In this document: positions 27,105 to 38,454 of the stretch, in pieces
How the letters are laid out: each line of letters begins with the position of its first letter
Position numbering within the stretch: position 1 is the first letter of the stretch
The notes under the pieces: model-generated
The model's database searches: none
What the model was told of the DNA's origin: nothing
What the model saw: only the letters and a program-made list of their open reading frames with translations
Made by a program: the position numbers and the translations under genes
DNA from: Conoideocrella luteorostrata
Taxonomy: Eukaryota; Ascomycota; Sordariomycetes; Hypocreales; Clavicipitaceae
NCBI GenBank assembly: GCA_032433595.1
Contig: JASWJB010000029.1
Span: 62,001-126,000, forward strand
Direction of reading: 5' to 3'
Length of the DNA stretch: 64,000 nt

Positions 27105-27302
27105 GCCCTACATAAGGAATTTAATATCACCGGAAACGGACAATATTAACAATATTGTCAGAATCAATGGAATAGAATAAATGCACGAGAAGAGGGATAT
27201 CGTAGAGATAAATAGCAGCTGAATTCCCGTTAATTAGATAGAAATCAAGGACATTTTTCCACTGCCTTAGAGACTGACTTCCATAGCTGCTCACTTGTGA
27301 CA
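27105..27302 (+). repeat. Copia 3' LTR, right part
   Basis: Continues the LTR interrupted at 9713. It matches the second half of 45966-46330 (TCACCGGAAACGG, then GAATCAATGGAAT) and ends CTCACTTGTGACA. Together the two parts make about 354 bp. Its end is also where the AT-rich block ends. Confidence 0.85.
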
Positions 27303-27407
27303 TATAAGCGAAAATTATAATCTATCCAGCTTCCACCACGACAACGGCGAGCATCATGGCGCTACAGATGTCCCAAACAAAGTCCTACATACTGGACCAT
27401 GATATCC

Positions 27408-27624
27408 TGTAGGAAGCACAGGGCTTCGGGTGACGAGGGTATCGATACCGGAAGGTGAAGCCAAACAATGTGCAAAACAATTCAAGCCATCTGTGTCTGG
27501 TTTATCTAAGAAAGAGACGAAGAGGATGAGGAATGCCCCCGAGCGCGCCGTATAAAAGAGGCGCGCTAGGGTGGTCACATGACCTTGTCCGCAATTGCTC
27601 GTCGCTTGACGAGGGATTCCAACA
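27408..27624 (-). repeat. Solo LTR, family C
   Basis: About 217 bp. It shares with 60562-60775 the GTATCGATACC box, a TCTGTTT/TCTGTGTCTGG..TATCTAAGAA segment, a TATA box and the terminal TTGACGAGGGATTCCAACA. A third copy in the other orientation is at 50495-50696. I saw no clear target duplication. It lies outside the RIP block and keeps a normal base composition. Confidence 0.6.
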
Positions 27625-28229
27625 TGACAACAGCGTTGAACGAAGTGTTGACCACCGGTCGCTTCCGCCGTTCGCGTTCATCACATTCTTTTTGATTCTG
27701 AGAACACCGTGTCTACGCAAGCGTACTGATGCCTGATTGATGTTCGACTTTTGAAGGTGCTGTGATGGTGCTTCAGGGTACCCTCACATCGCGCAGAAGC
27801 GCAATGTTCCTCGACGTATCATAAAGCCGTAGTGTCGCCATTACAGCCATAAAGAATTTTTTTTGCTGTTTGACGAAAAGAAGAGGAACAGCTTTTTAGC
27901 ATCTTAGTGTATGGATGGCCTTGACTTCCGCATCAAAATATTGGACTCCTGGCGTTGCGATCAGACCATGCCCCGTTCTCTGGGCGACGCAGCATCGCTG
28001 AGCAAACAGCCTCAATGGACCAGTAGGGGGCGGCAATGCCTCCCCGCTATATCAGCCACAGCTGCTCCTGGTGCTCTTATCAAGGAGTAGGCTCACTGCC
28101 ATGTGACGACTGTAGCTTTGCTCTGCTATTTAGGAAAATGGGGGCATTTTCCCTCCCAAATGCTGGCTGGCAGCTACTACAGTAATCTAACAAGCAGGAC
28201 TATTCTTAGAGATTGTGTTCACAGAGTGT
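27625..28229. other. No gene seen
   Basis: Normal base composition, but only short unrelated open frames. It separates the LTR from the first membrane-protein relic. Confidence 0.5.
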
Positions 28230-28459
28230 ATGGACCTGCATCTCGTCTGGGCGACGGGCCGGTACATTTCGGCAACTTTGGTCACGATTATTTCGCCTTG
28301 TTGCCGGGCTCGATTGTTCACACCGCCATTGTGCTGACCGCGATACTGGTCGGCGCAGCCATCTGCCTTCGCGATAACAATGCCTTCTAGACCGCGTCCG
28401 ATGGCTTCATCATCTTCTCGATTCTGGCGCCACTCATTGCAGTGTGCCTACCGCGATGA
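28230..28459 (+). pseudogene. Internally deleted relic of a fungal membrane-protein family (DUF6601-like)
   Basis: Frame 1 begins MDLHLVWATGR, the start of a conserved block in this family. The match then jumps frame to VHTAIVLTAILVGAAICL and, after an in-frame TAG (28388-28390), TASDGFIIFSILAPLIAVCL, the family's C-terminal membrane segments. More than 100 codons between the blocks are missing. The same family is present more completely at 28836-29734 on the other strand. The family name is from memory of the conserved pattern (HLVW, VLTAMQVGL, GFT.FSI), and its function is unknown to me. It is clearly non-functional. Confidence 0.6.
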
Positions 28460-28835
28460 CTGCCACGTCTGGAGTAGGACCATACCAGAGGGTTTCTGCC
28501 GGTGTGTTTTGGTGTTTGGTGGGCTATGAAACTAAGACGGACCACATTAGGCGATTACATTAGAGATTCTCTCAGTGAATAGCAAAAAAAAGACCATTCA
28601 TTAACATAGAGACAGTAATATTAGTTAGCAGATGAATATTGCAACGCCTCAAGATGTTGGCTCTTATTAATAGGGAAGTATGGCTGGAGTTGATTACGCT
28701 ACCAATACAACCAACAGGAACTCTAACGAAGGAGAAGCCTGGCTAAACATAAGCCGCATATCCGTCTTAACCTCCAATCTAGCCCAGATTAATATAAAAC
28801 GCGAACCACCTTTGTTTAAACGCCTTCGTACCCAG

Positions 28836-29734
28836 TTAGTTGAAAACAGCATATATGAAAACGAGCACAAAACCCACGATGACCAAGATGAGCGACGCTA
28901 GGATGGAAAATACCGTGAATCCCCACGACGCTTGCTAGAACGCGAGATTGTCTTTCAAGTAATTTCGTTGACAGCCCGGCTTGCACGGCTGTCAAAACCA
29001 ACAGGATATAGGCCGTAGCCGTGATGATGGTAGCCAAATATGCTTCGAGTTTCTGGCCGTATGCAGCGAATTCGAATGCGTATCCACGCATCAGCCCTAC
29101 TAGTCCATCTCCAGAGCCGAACAGGCTGCGCCATCGGGAGATTTTGTTTGGCCGGCCAAGTCGCAGCTCTTCGCAATGGTACCGCTCGTTGACTCTGTTG
29201 ATGTTGTGCGGGCTGTCCTCCAGAAGCTCCCATGAAGTCTGACGCCACGATTCCCAATCCATGCCCGCTGGCAACAGGTGGTCGTCTACAGCGATGTAAT
29301 AGTCGCTCTCATGCTGGATCAAGGCTGTATATGACAGAAGAAAGCCAAATGCACACTTGTACAGCTCCCGTTGTCTGCATGAAATATTGGGTTGGGCGCC
29401 TGAGCTACCTTGTTGCGAACCCACACTAGAGACGCAAGGGCAATTGTCCCGAGGCTTCTTCCAGGCAAGATACTCACTCCAGAAAGCTGCATTAAGCAAG
29501 TATCGTGGAATGGGTTTCAAGAATATGCGCCCAGGTTCCCATACAAGATGGAGATTGATGTTCTCTATCACAGCATTGTTTCGCGAGGCCGCAAGTTGGT
29601 AGGTGCTCGAGCGGTGGTGGGGGCATCGAACGACCAGCTAGCCAAAGATGGAGTTGGATATCATTGAGACTTGGGACACGCATTTCCCCTTCCAAAAATT
29701 CCGTGTTAGCTTCGGGGCGTTCGATAATGTCCAT
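28836..29734 (-). pseudogene. Frameshifted relic of a fungal membrane-protein family (DUF6601-like)
   Basis: Three frames join into one family-like protein. Frame one starts MDIIERPEA and carries LNDIQLHLWLAGRSMPPPPLEH. Four extra bases (near 29594) shift to the next frame, which gives NINLHLVWEPGRIFLKPIPRYLL, then GFLLSYTALIQHESDYYIA, then YILLVLTAVQAGL. Near 28950 a further shift moves to KDNLAF, TAG (28935-28937), QASWGFTVFSILASL and a final hydrophobic helix ending at the TAA 28836-28838. No intron of usable length explains the shifts. Intact members are predicted membrane proteins of unknown role. Two frameshifts and a nonsense codon make this a pseudogene. Confidence 0.65.
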
Positions 29735-30754
29735 GGCACGGTATTGGTGGCCATTTTAGAGGAATCATTCTTCGATCGGCGGGATGCTGGCATAGTTTTT
29801 GCAAGATCCTGTGCGAGATACTCGACTCGGCCGTCGGACTGGGTTTAAATGGAGTTGGGAATGGTTCCTTCGGCACGGTCAGCGCTCTCGTACTGGTCGC
29901 TTCCAGGCTCACGTTTAATGTACTGTTCCCTTTCGTGCCGCCATGATGCCACGTGCGAATTGATGTGGGAATACAGCTGTCTTCTAATGACTATAAATGG
30001 ACGGCGATTGTTAATAGAAAAGGACAAGCGGTGACTAAAATGGGGTCATTCCAAAGCACTTTTGACTGACAGCTCGGCTTGCAACAGACCAAGAGTGACG
30101 CGCAATGAGTTAAATGGGTTTCTTGCATGTCCAAGAGAAGTCAAGGGGCAGTAGTGCCTATGCTGAGCGCGGAAAGAGGTTGGACATTAATCGAGTATTT
30201 ACACAAGATTTCGAGATTGGCATTTCTCCGTGGTGCTGTAAAGGACAGCACATCTGCGGGAGGAGGAATTTGCATCACCACCGCGAAGAGATTAGAGCAA
30301 GTACTGCTCCATAAGACAGTCATAATTCGGCTTGAGAGAGCATACACCCACCCAGCCATGTAGACGGGACATGTATCATTCACCCCATCCATGCACAAGA
30401 TCGCCCGGCTGAATCATAGCTGTTGGTGTGGCGGACGTCGAGGTCCTCAAGCTTAATCTTTGGCCGCGAATGATTTGTTAAGCGAAATGTGACTGAAGCG
30501 TCACCATGCATAACGACAGCGGTTAGCAGCGGCATCCGCCAATCATTTTGCACTACTCTAGCCACTAGGTTTCGGGACAAGGCCGACGAGCCTCTTTTCC
30601 AAGTGCAAACCCTACTCTCAGCCAAATCTGCCTTGGAAGTGTTTGCATTTACATCTTGGCAAGTAAGTACTGTATCATCCGCCTATGTGGCTTTCATCAG
30701 CAACTTGCTTTTCCGAGTTGATTGCCGCTGTCAAATCGCGTGACGTAGGGAACA
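29735..30754. other. No gene seen; upstream region of the hydrolase-NACHT gene
   Basis: About 1 kb of ordinary composition with only short overlapping frames on both strands and no recognisable motif. The right part should contain the promoter of the gene that starts at 30755. Confidence 0.5.
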
Positions 30755-33700
30755 ATGACTGTGTGGGTGGAGAGTAGCGTTAGCATGGCTCTGGCCTTGG
30801 TTGTGGTTCTGCTGACAACGCTAGCCCCTCTGCTCTTCCCCATTGTCATCAAGATCTGTCGACGGGGAGAGAAACCTCGATCTGGAAAACTCGAAACTAT
30901 CCACGACCCGGCAAATGCAAAATTTGAGTTCGTTGATGATGCTCATTTGAATTGCACGCTTGCTGACTTCTTTGCAGGATCATCGCCGTGCATGGCCTTG
31001 GTGCCGACCCAAATCACACATGGACTCGAGCAGTCCTCGCTGGCTCTGCCGACCGATCCCGAGAACCCCATGCCACGGAACATGGAGGCGGACATTGTCC
31101 AAGGCGAATCCACATGCTTAAAGATTTACTCCCAAAAGAGTTCCCGGAAGCCAGAATCTTGAGTTTTGAACACAACTCCAACTGGCTGATCGATGCGCCC
31201 GTCAAGACGACCGAGGAGATTGGCAAGAACTTGCTGGAGGAAATTAAGGCCAAGCGATTTCAGCCGGTAATTGGCACGGAACCTTCAACCCGACATGGCT
31301 GACATACTTACCAGCACCTTCCCATCATCTTCATCGGACACAGTTTAGGCGGTATCATCCTCAAGCAGGTAAGCTGGCTCCCTCCAAGTCGTCGCCTAAT
31401 TAACTGACCTTCAGAAGGCTTTATGCGGTCATGATTCCCAGGACATCGTTGATGATACCTCTGGTATCATTTTTCTTGGAACACCCCACCATGGCTCGTC
31501 TATATCCGCTGCGGCTGCCGTCCTCGCCTTCGTAACTGGTTTCTTGGGATCGGACACAACATTGCTCCTGTCTCTAAGGAGTCATGGGGCCCAGCTCAGC
31601 AATCTTGTGAGTACATTTCGGTCTCGCATAGCCCCGAACGAATATCGACGGCAGAAGGTTAGGGTCATATCATTCTACGAGACTATGCCCATGTATTTGC
31701 TCGGATGGTTATCCATAGGCCGGGTAAGTTTGCATGGATCCGAAAACAGCAGTCGCCTAATCTTTCTCCAGGTTGTTTCACGGGACTCCGCTGTGGTCCA
31801 CGCGGACGAAGAGCACGGTATCGACACCGATCATTCCGGCCTTAACAAATGCGGAAGACTGGACGACGGTCTGTTTATGAAGTTAAAGCAGGGCATTTCT
31901 AGCCTGAGAGCCCCTTCCCTGCTCGAACAAGCAGACTCATTTATACGTAACGAACACTACAATACAGATAAGCTCAAGATTGAACGACTGTCAGGCGCTC
32001 TGTTGCCGATGGATGACTGCTACATCAATCTTGCCATTGTAGAGCAATCTCGTCAAGACACAGGTCGCTCAAAAGAACAAGACGCAAGATCTTCTGCGCA
32101 TTCTCTATTCGCTCGACAGAAGGTTGAGACGCCAGACAAAAAGGTCCAGGTCGAGTTGGCGACAATCTTCACCGAACGCAAACAGGCGAAGCGTGGCCCG
32201 ATATATCCAAGAAGAATCTTGATTCGAGGACGCGCGGGAGTGGGGAAATCTACATTGTGCAAAAAGATTGTCCATGAGTTTTGCCGAGGAACATGGAGCG
32301 ACTGGACCAAGATATTCGACCGTGTTCTCTGGGTGCCTTTGCGGAATCTGAAACTCGAGGGAAGGCGAAACTTGGCAGAATACAATTTTGAGTGTCTCTT
32401 CCGTCATGAGTATTTTTCTCAGCCACACAACAAGCCATACTTGGCTAAAGAATTGTCCGATGCATTGGCGACCGATGGTATCAATAGCAAGACTCTGTTC
32501 CTTCTCGACGGCTTGGATGAAGTATACTATGACTTGAGCGGCGATGGAGCTATGCCCAAGTTTCTCAGGCTACTTTTGGATCAGAGCAATGTCATCATTA
32601 CGACCCGGCCCAATGCCAGCTTTCAGACTCTCCGACCTTTTGATATCGAATTAGAAACAATCGGATTCTACCCAGACCAAGTAGAGGACTATATTGAGAA
32701 GACCTTTACCGACGCAAAAACAACCGAAATTAATCGGAAAACAGTCAACAAGATCCGGTCCTTTCTTCGGGATCATTGGCTTCTCCAGGGTCTTGTACGG
32801 ATTCCAATTCAGCTGGATGCGCTTTGTTACACCTGGGATGGTTTTGATCATGGATTTATGCCGGACACCATGACTGGCGTATATAGAGCTATCGAACAGA
32901 GATTATGGGAGAAAGATGTCGTACGACTCGGGAGGGTGAAGGAAGGCTATGCCAGATCAGCCCAAGAGGTCGAAATCGAGGGCGAAGTCAAGAGTGAGAG
33001 TGTACTTCTTGAATGCCTTGCCTTCAACGGCCTACAATGCGACACAATAGACTTCACACCAACGCATCGAAATGAGATAGCCAAGAGGTCCCCACTTCCA
33101 CCAGGTTTATCACTCCCGCCAGGTTTGTCGCGGGACGAGACCCTCGGACGACTCTCTTTCTTACGGACATCAGATCCATCAGCAAAAGCCAGGGACCAAA
33201 ATTACCACTTTATACATCTAACCTTTCAGGAGTACTTCGCAGCGAGATATTTTGCGCGACAGTGGAAATCGAAGCAAACACTCGAGTGTGTAGGACTCAA
33301 CAGTACAAAGGACGAGCAGATCCCTCCTGTCGAGTTTCTTCATAAGCACAAATATACAGCACGCTACGATGTCTTTTGGCGCTTTGTCGCCGGCTTACTA
33401 GACATAGCCGAGCAGGCAAGGTTCTTCGACTTGATCGAGGAGGAACCACTCGATCTTCTGGGACCAACGCATCAACGATTAGTCATGCATTGCTTGAGTG
33501 AAGTATCAAACGACCTACCAATTCGAAGGAACTTAGAAGCACGGCTATCACAGTGGCTCCTGTTCGAATTTGACCTGACGGGATCCTCACGCCTAGCAAT
33601 GGAATCGGAGTGTCCGGAGGAATCCATACTCACAATCTTGGAAACTGAATCTGGCAGCCGAAGGAACAAAGTTCTGTATGCACTACGGGATCGAGGTACA

Positions 33701-35614
33701 CAATTGTCGGTGGCGGCTATCGCGGTCCTGACGGCGCTGCTGCAGGATGAAGAGTCAGGCTGCCGATATGCCGTAGCTCGAGCCTTGGGCGGCCAGTCGA
33801 ACTTGTCGGAGGCGGCCATCACGGCCCTGACGGCGCTGCTGCAGGATGAAGATCCGGGCGTCCGACATACCGCAGCTGAAGCCTTGTGCGGCCAGTTGAA
33901 CTTGTCGATGGCGGCCATCGCGGCCCTGACGGCGCTGCTGCAGCACAAAGAGTTAGACGTCCGATCTACCGCAGCTCAAGCCTTGGGTGGCCAGTCGAAC
34001 TTGTCGGAGGCGCCCATCGCGGCCCTAACGGCGCTGCTGCAGCACGAAGAGTCGGACGTCCGATCTACCGCAGCTAACGCCTTAGGCGGCCGGTCGAACT
34101 TATCGGAGGCGGCCATCGCGGCCCTGACGGCGCTGCTGCAGGATAAAGAGTCGGACGTCCAATATGCCGCAGCTCAAGCCTTGTACAGCCAGTCAAACTT
34201 GTCAGAGGCGGCCATCGCGGCCCTGACGGCGCTGCTTCAGGATAAAGAGTCGGACGTCCGATCTGCCGCAGCTTACGCCTTGAGCAGCCGGCCGAACTTG
34301 TCGGAGGCGGCCATCGCGGCCCTAACGGCGCTGCTTCAGGATAAAGAGTCGGGCGTCCGATCTGACGCAGCTGACGCCTTAAGCAGCCAGTCGAACTTAT
34401 CAGAGGCAGCCATCGCGGCCCTGACGGCGCTGCTGCAGGATAAAGAGTTGGACGTCCGATCTGACGCAGCTCGAGCCTTGAGCAGCCAGTCGAACTTGTC
34501 GGAGGCGGCCATCGCGGCCCTGACGGCACTGCTTCAGCACAGAGTGTGGAGCGTCCGATCTACCGCAGCTCGAGCGTTGGGCGGCCAGTCAAACTTGTCG
34601 GAGGCGGCCATCGCGGCCCTAACGGCACTGCTGCAGCACAGAGTGTGGAGCGTCCGATCTACCGCAGCTCGAGCGTTGGGCGGCCAGTCAAACTTATCGG
34701 AGGCGGCCATCGCGGCCCTGACGGCGCTGCTGCAGGACGAAGAGTCGGACGTCCGATCTACCGCAGCTCGAGCCTTGGGCGGCCAGTCGAACTTATCGGA
34801 GGCGGCCATCGCGGCCCTGACGGCGCTGCTGCAGGACAAAGAGTCGTACGTCCGATCTACCGCAGCTATCGCCTTAGGCGGCCGGTCAAACTTGTCGGAG
34901 GCGGCCATCGCGGCCCTAACGGCGCTACTGCAGCACGAAGAGTCAGACGTCCGATCTACCGCAGCTAACGCCTTAGGCGGCCAGTTGAACTTGTCGGAGG
35001 CGGCCATCGCGGCCCTAACGGCGCTACTGCAGGACGAAGAGTCAGACGTCCGATCTACCGCAGCTCGAGCCTTGGGCGGCCAGTCGAACTTGTCGGAGGC
35101 GGCCATCGCGGCCTTAACGGCGCTGCTGCAGGACGAAGAGTCGGACGTCCGATATACCGCAGCTCGAGCCTTAGGCGGCCAGTTGAACTTGTCGGAGGCG
35201 GCCATCGCGGCCCTAACGGCACTGCTTCAGCATAGAGTGTGGAGCGTCCGATCTACCGCAGCTCGAGCCTTAGGCGACCAGTCGAACTTATCAGACAATT
35301 TTCTCCAGGCTATGGGGTTATTGCTGGAATTTAAACTACCTACTAAGTCTCTGAGCAACACTTTTCGCTACTCTCAATTTCTAAAACCTTGGTATGGCAT
35401 TTTGTTATATCGCAGTTTTAGGGAGCAGTTGAGTTTGTATGTCGATGGGGGCAGCTCTTGCATCATTGATCAACCAAATGGACTCCGAACAGCGTCTTTT
35501 GAGGGGGGCAGTGTGGACGACCAGTTCCGCACCTCACTGAGTAATGGGCGGCAACTTTGGAATATCCACAGCCGCAAGCTGTGGGACAGTTTTGGGGGTG
35601 ATACTGTGCAATGA
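30755..35614 (+). CDS. NLR-like protein: alpha/beta hydrolase-NACHT-HEAT repeats
   Basis: Predicted exons are 30755-30927, 30978-31266, 31315-31368, 31415-31723 and 31772-35614 (1555 aa). All four introns are 46-50 nt with phases that fit; the last is in frame and its removal is inferred from the family. A hydrophobic N-terminus (about 10-32) could anchor the protein. The hydrolase domain has HGLG (63-66), nucleophile Ser164 in GHSLGG, and TPHHGSS. NACHT has Walker A GRAGVGKST (about 428-436), Walker B LFLLDGLDEV (about 517) and HLTFQEYFAA. Then come sixteen 33-residue HEAT-like repeats (920-1447) and a 108-residue tail. This is a SesB-type effector domain joined to an NTPase switch and repeat sensor, as in fungal incompatibility NLRs. 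The role is inferred; the frame is intact. Confidence 0.88.
33704..35287 (+). repeat. Sixteen tandem 99-bp coding repeats (HEAT-like)
   Basis: Exactly 16 units of 99 bp (33 codons), each beginning LSEAAIAALTALLQ and ending ALGGQSN or a close variant. A seventeenth degenerate unit starts at 35288. The helix scaffold is nearly invariant at DNA level. Change is concentrated just after LLQ (DEESD, HEESD, DKESD, HRVWS, DKESY) and around the residues after VRS. Two adjacent units with HRVWS are almost identical, which suggests recent unit duplication. The pattern is homogenised scaffold with a variable surface. Confidence 0.95.
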
Positions 35615-36890
35615 CCGTTCTGCACACTGTGAGATAAAGTGTTCTGCGTTCATATGCCACTACTACACTGACTCCAAACTTGGGCAATTGAACTAAGATT
35701 TAGGAATTAGATATGGCTCTCCGACTGCTCTCGTAGACATAACAGGAGCGACATCCCCTACTGCATTGTCTCTGTCGTGTGTAAATTTTAGTATCTTTGT
35801 GACGTGAAGGTCATAGGAGTGCAGGTTTATTTATGGGTTTAGTCCGTGGCCGATCGTGTGCGGACTATGGGTGTGATCCACGAATATAGTACCATCTTAG
35901 TAACTTTGTATCTTATGTTAGCAAATGACAACCATCAGGCCGATATTACGGTGGTACATGCTGATAAAGGAGACTTGGAACGAGAGACGTGACAGTTAAC
36001 CCCATCATTGTAGGCTGGGGAGTACGGGACGGAAAGGAATACCGGCTCAGGAGGCGGCAAGTTTTTGATGGTCGTATTGACGTAGTTTGAATGCCACGCG
36101 TACGCACTTGTCAAGCTCCCAACTACCCGAAAACAGCATTGATGTGTGGAATGCTTAGTGGAACAATGGGCCAGCACTGCATTTCTGCATTCAGTCAACA
36201 TTGCTTTATGAAATAGAAGAAGTTAATAAACACAACGCTGATAGAACATTATGTTAGAAGCAACTTGTCGTTGGTGAATTGAATGTATTGAAGATGGTGT
36301 GGAACACACTGCTGTGAGGACGCTACACACATTATACCAGGGGAACCCATGTAGGCGCACCAGTGGGGTGAGAAGCTCTGAAACTCATGGAGAAGCGGTA
36401 CAGTGCAAACCAGTAACATGCAGAAGCCACAGCTTGTTCACCGCAAGGCAGTGTCAACGCTGAACATGACACCGCAAATGTTAATTTAGGGTACGAGCAC
36501 TAAACCATGACAAAGTTGCGTATCAAACGGTAGTACACATCCTCTTTGCTGATGTTGCAGATGCAGCGGATGCGACTCCGGGGAGTGCTTTCAGAGACAC
36601 AATTTTATGCAAGTTTGCTCGATTTAACAAGATGAAAGATTCCTTCGGGAGGCTTCCAGCTCGCGACGTTCTTAATAACGTCCTTTAAAGCGCCATGTGC
36701 CATTTGGAAAAAACACCTAGTGGAGACGCTTAAACAGAGTCGCTGCAAATGCACCACAGAAGGAATTTTTCCCCGCACAGGCAGCATCGGGCGTCTCTTA
36801 CGCGCTAGCGACCAGTGAGTGCCCAAAGTAGCTGCTGACGGTGAGTGTTTTGGTGTGCAGGCGAAACTCTCGCGTGAGCAGGGAGGAATA
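35615..36890. other. No gene seen
   Basis: 3' flank of the NLR gene and intergenic DNA. Only short frames without recognisable domains. Confidence 0.5.
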
Positions 36891-37208
36891 AAAGCTTCTT
36901 TCAGGAGACATACTCAAATCCAGACCGCATTGAGACCTGCTGCTATTATTGTGAGTCGCAACGATCAATCCATCATCATACTTGAACGCTTTGAACTCTC
37001 CCCCGAGAACAAGGTTATCATGAGCACACACGGCCGGCTCAGACGACAATTCCCTGGCTGGGCTGTTGCCATATCTTGCAAGACATTTGATGACAACGGA
37101 TTACACTTGGCGACTTCATCCCCACGTAGGGCAGTAGAGTTGATGCACTCTCTGACCGAAGCTATTCCCAAAAACGCGCTGGCGGGGCATGAACAGCCTA
37201 TGATATAG
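36891..37208 (+). pseudogene. Orphan protein fragment, possibly DUF6606-like
   Basis: An open frame reads AAIIVSRNDQSIIILERFEL, then SPENKVIMSTHGRLRRQFPG, then WAVAISCKTFDDNGL, and stops at 37208. The FELSP.N..VM.T.GRL.R.FPG pattern resembles an N-terminal segment of very large fungal proteins I know as DUF6606 (with DUF3638/DUF3645). Nothing else of such a protein is nearby and no good ATG starts this frame, so I read it as a relic. The assignment is from memory and is weak. Confidence 0.35.
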
Positions 37209-38454
37209 GCTAGCGCAAAATAAGTCTTCCTTTTTTTTTTTGGCTCTTTTGGTGGCTCTAACGTTGAAAAGCAAACGGGAAATCTTGGTATTGAAGGGAA
37301 GCATCATATGATAAAGATACAGGGTAGATGGCATGATAAGACGCGTAAATCGCCGAGCATCCATCGATTGAAGTAGTAGGGTCTTCACCTGCAAAAGGGC
37401 TGCGACGCATTTCATTCTCCAGGCAGGTATTCAAAGCCATGGGCATGCCCAAAGCCGATTGTCGCTATAGCGTGGAAAGACTCGGATGATGCCAATGTGC
37501 ATCGATATTCCACTGTCACTTTTGATATGCCCAAAACCCAGACTTGTGGGGCTTATGGCGCAGGTGGGACAAAGAATGGCACAGCAAGGTGTGGTGGGCT
37601 GGTGACTAACTAAGGGGGCTGCTTTCATTAAGGCACGTCGGCAGCAGTACATTGACGACGGTAGGTGACGCGACAATGAAAAAGCCAAAAACAGCGATTA
37701 TACCACCACTGAGCCTGCGTTCTGCGCACAAGCATAAGCACTACGAGCACGCAATGCAGGAAGGGTTTTGGGATCGTGCAGTCCGGAATCCAAGTAACCA
37801 AGCTCAGTGTGGTACAAGTCGGGCGTGAGCTAGCGGAGCTGACGTGATCATGGCCGTGTTGCGTCGTGTTTGCGTCCGAAGCCAGTCGTGTTACCATAAC
37901 GCCGGGGAGTCTGTGATCCAGCGATGGGCAACAACATAGTCCCCACTTTTTATTCCATTCTGACAATCAATTTTCGACTACGGATTGGATAGAAGCAACA
38001 GCTCTGGACGCGGGAGTCGACTCCATACCGGCGAAACGAGAACTCTATGGCGCGAGAGGTTAATATCGTTCCATCACGAATAAAACATCACGCGCACATT
38101 ATGCAGGCGTAAAATAGGCATAAATATCATTGGATTAGAATGGACCAGCAAATGCGATTCGGCACCTTGTTTTCGCGGCCTTGGCCGCCAGTCATCTGTC
38201 ACCACTACCACACAAACAACGCGTTCATCACGCATACGCCCTACACAGCCCACGTTCCATTGACCAACGTCTTGTTTGCCTACAAAACCTCAACATTCAT
38301 CTAGGCCTCGACTTTCGCAGCATCTGTTTTTGGGCGATGCATGCATAAATGCATCCCAGAAGAGCACTAATAAGCTTCACACCACGAGCACTACCTAACA
38401 AAACCTCACGTCGCCAGGGAGAGCGACCGATCGTCTTCAAGATCAGCACGGCCT
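37209..38454. other. Intergenic; upstream of the PNP-NACHT gene
   Basis: Ordinary composition, short frames only. The last few hundred bases carry pyrimidine-rich and CCACCAC-type tracts usual before fungal start sites. Confidence 0.5.

Noticed and set aside
33472..35205. Long minus-strand and alternate-frame plus-strand open frames across the repeat array
   Set aside because: They are by-products of the 99-bp periodic coding repeat; the plus frame with NACHT and HEAT homology explains the DNA.
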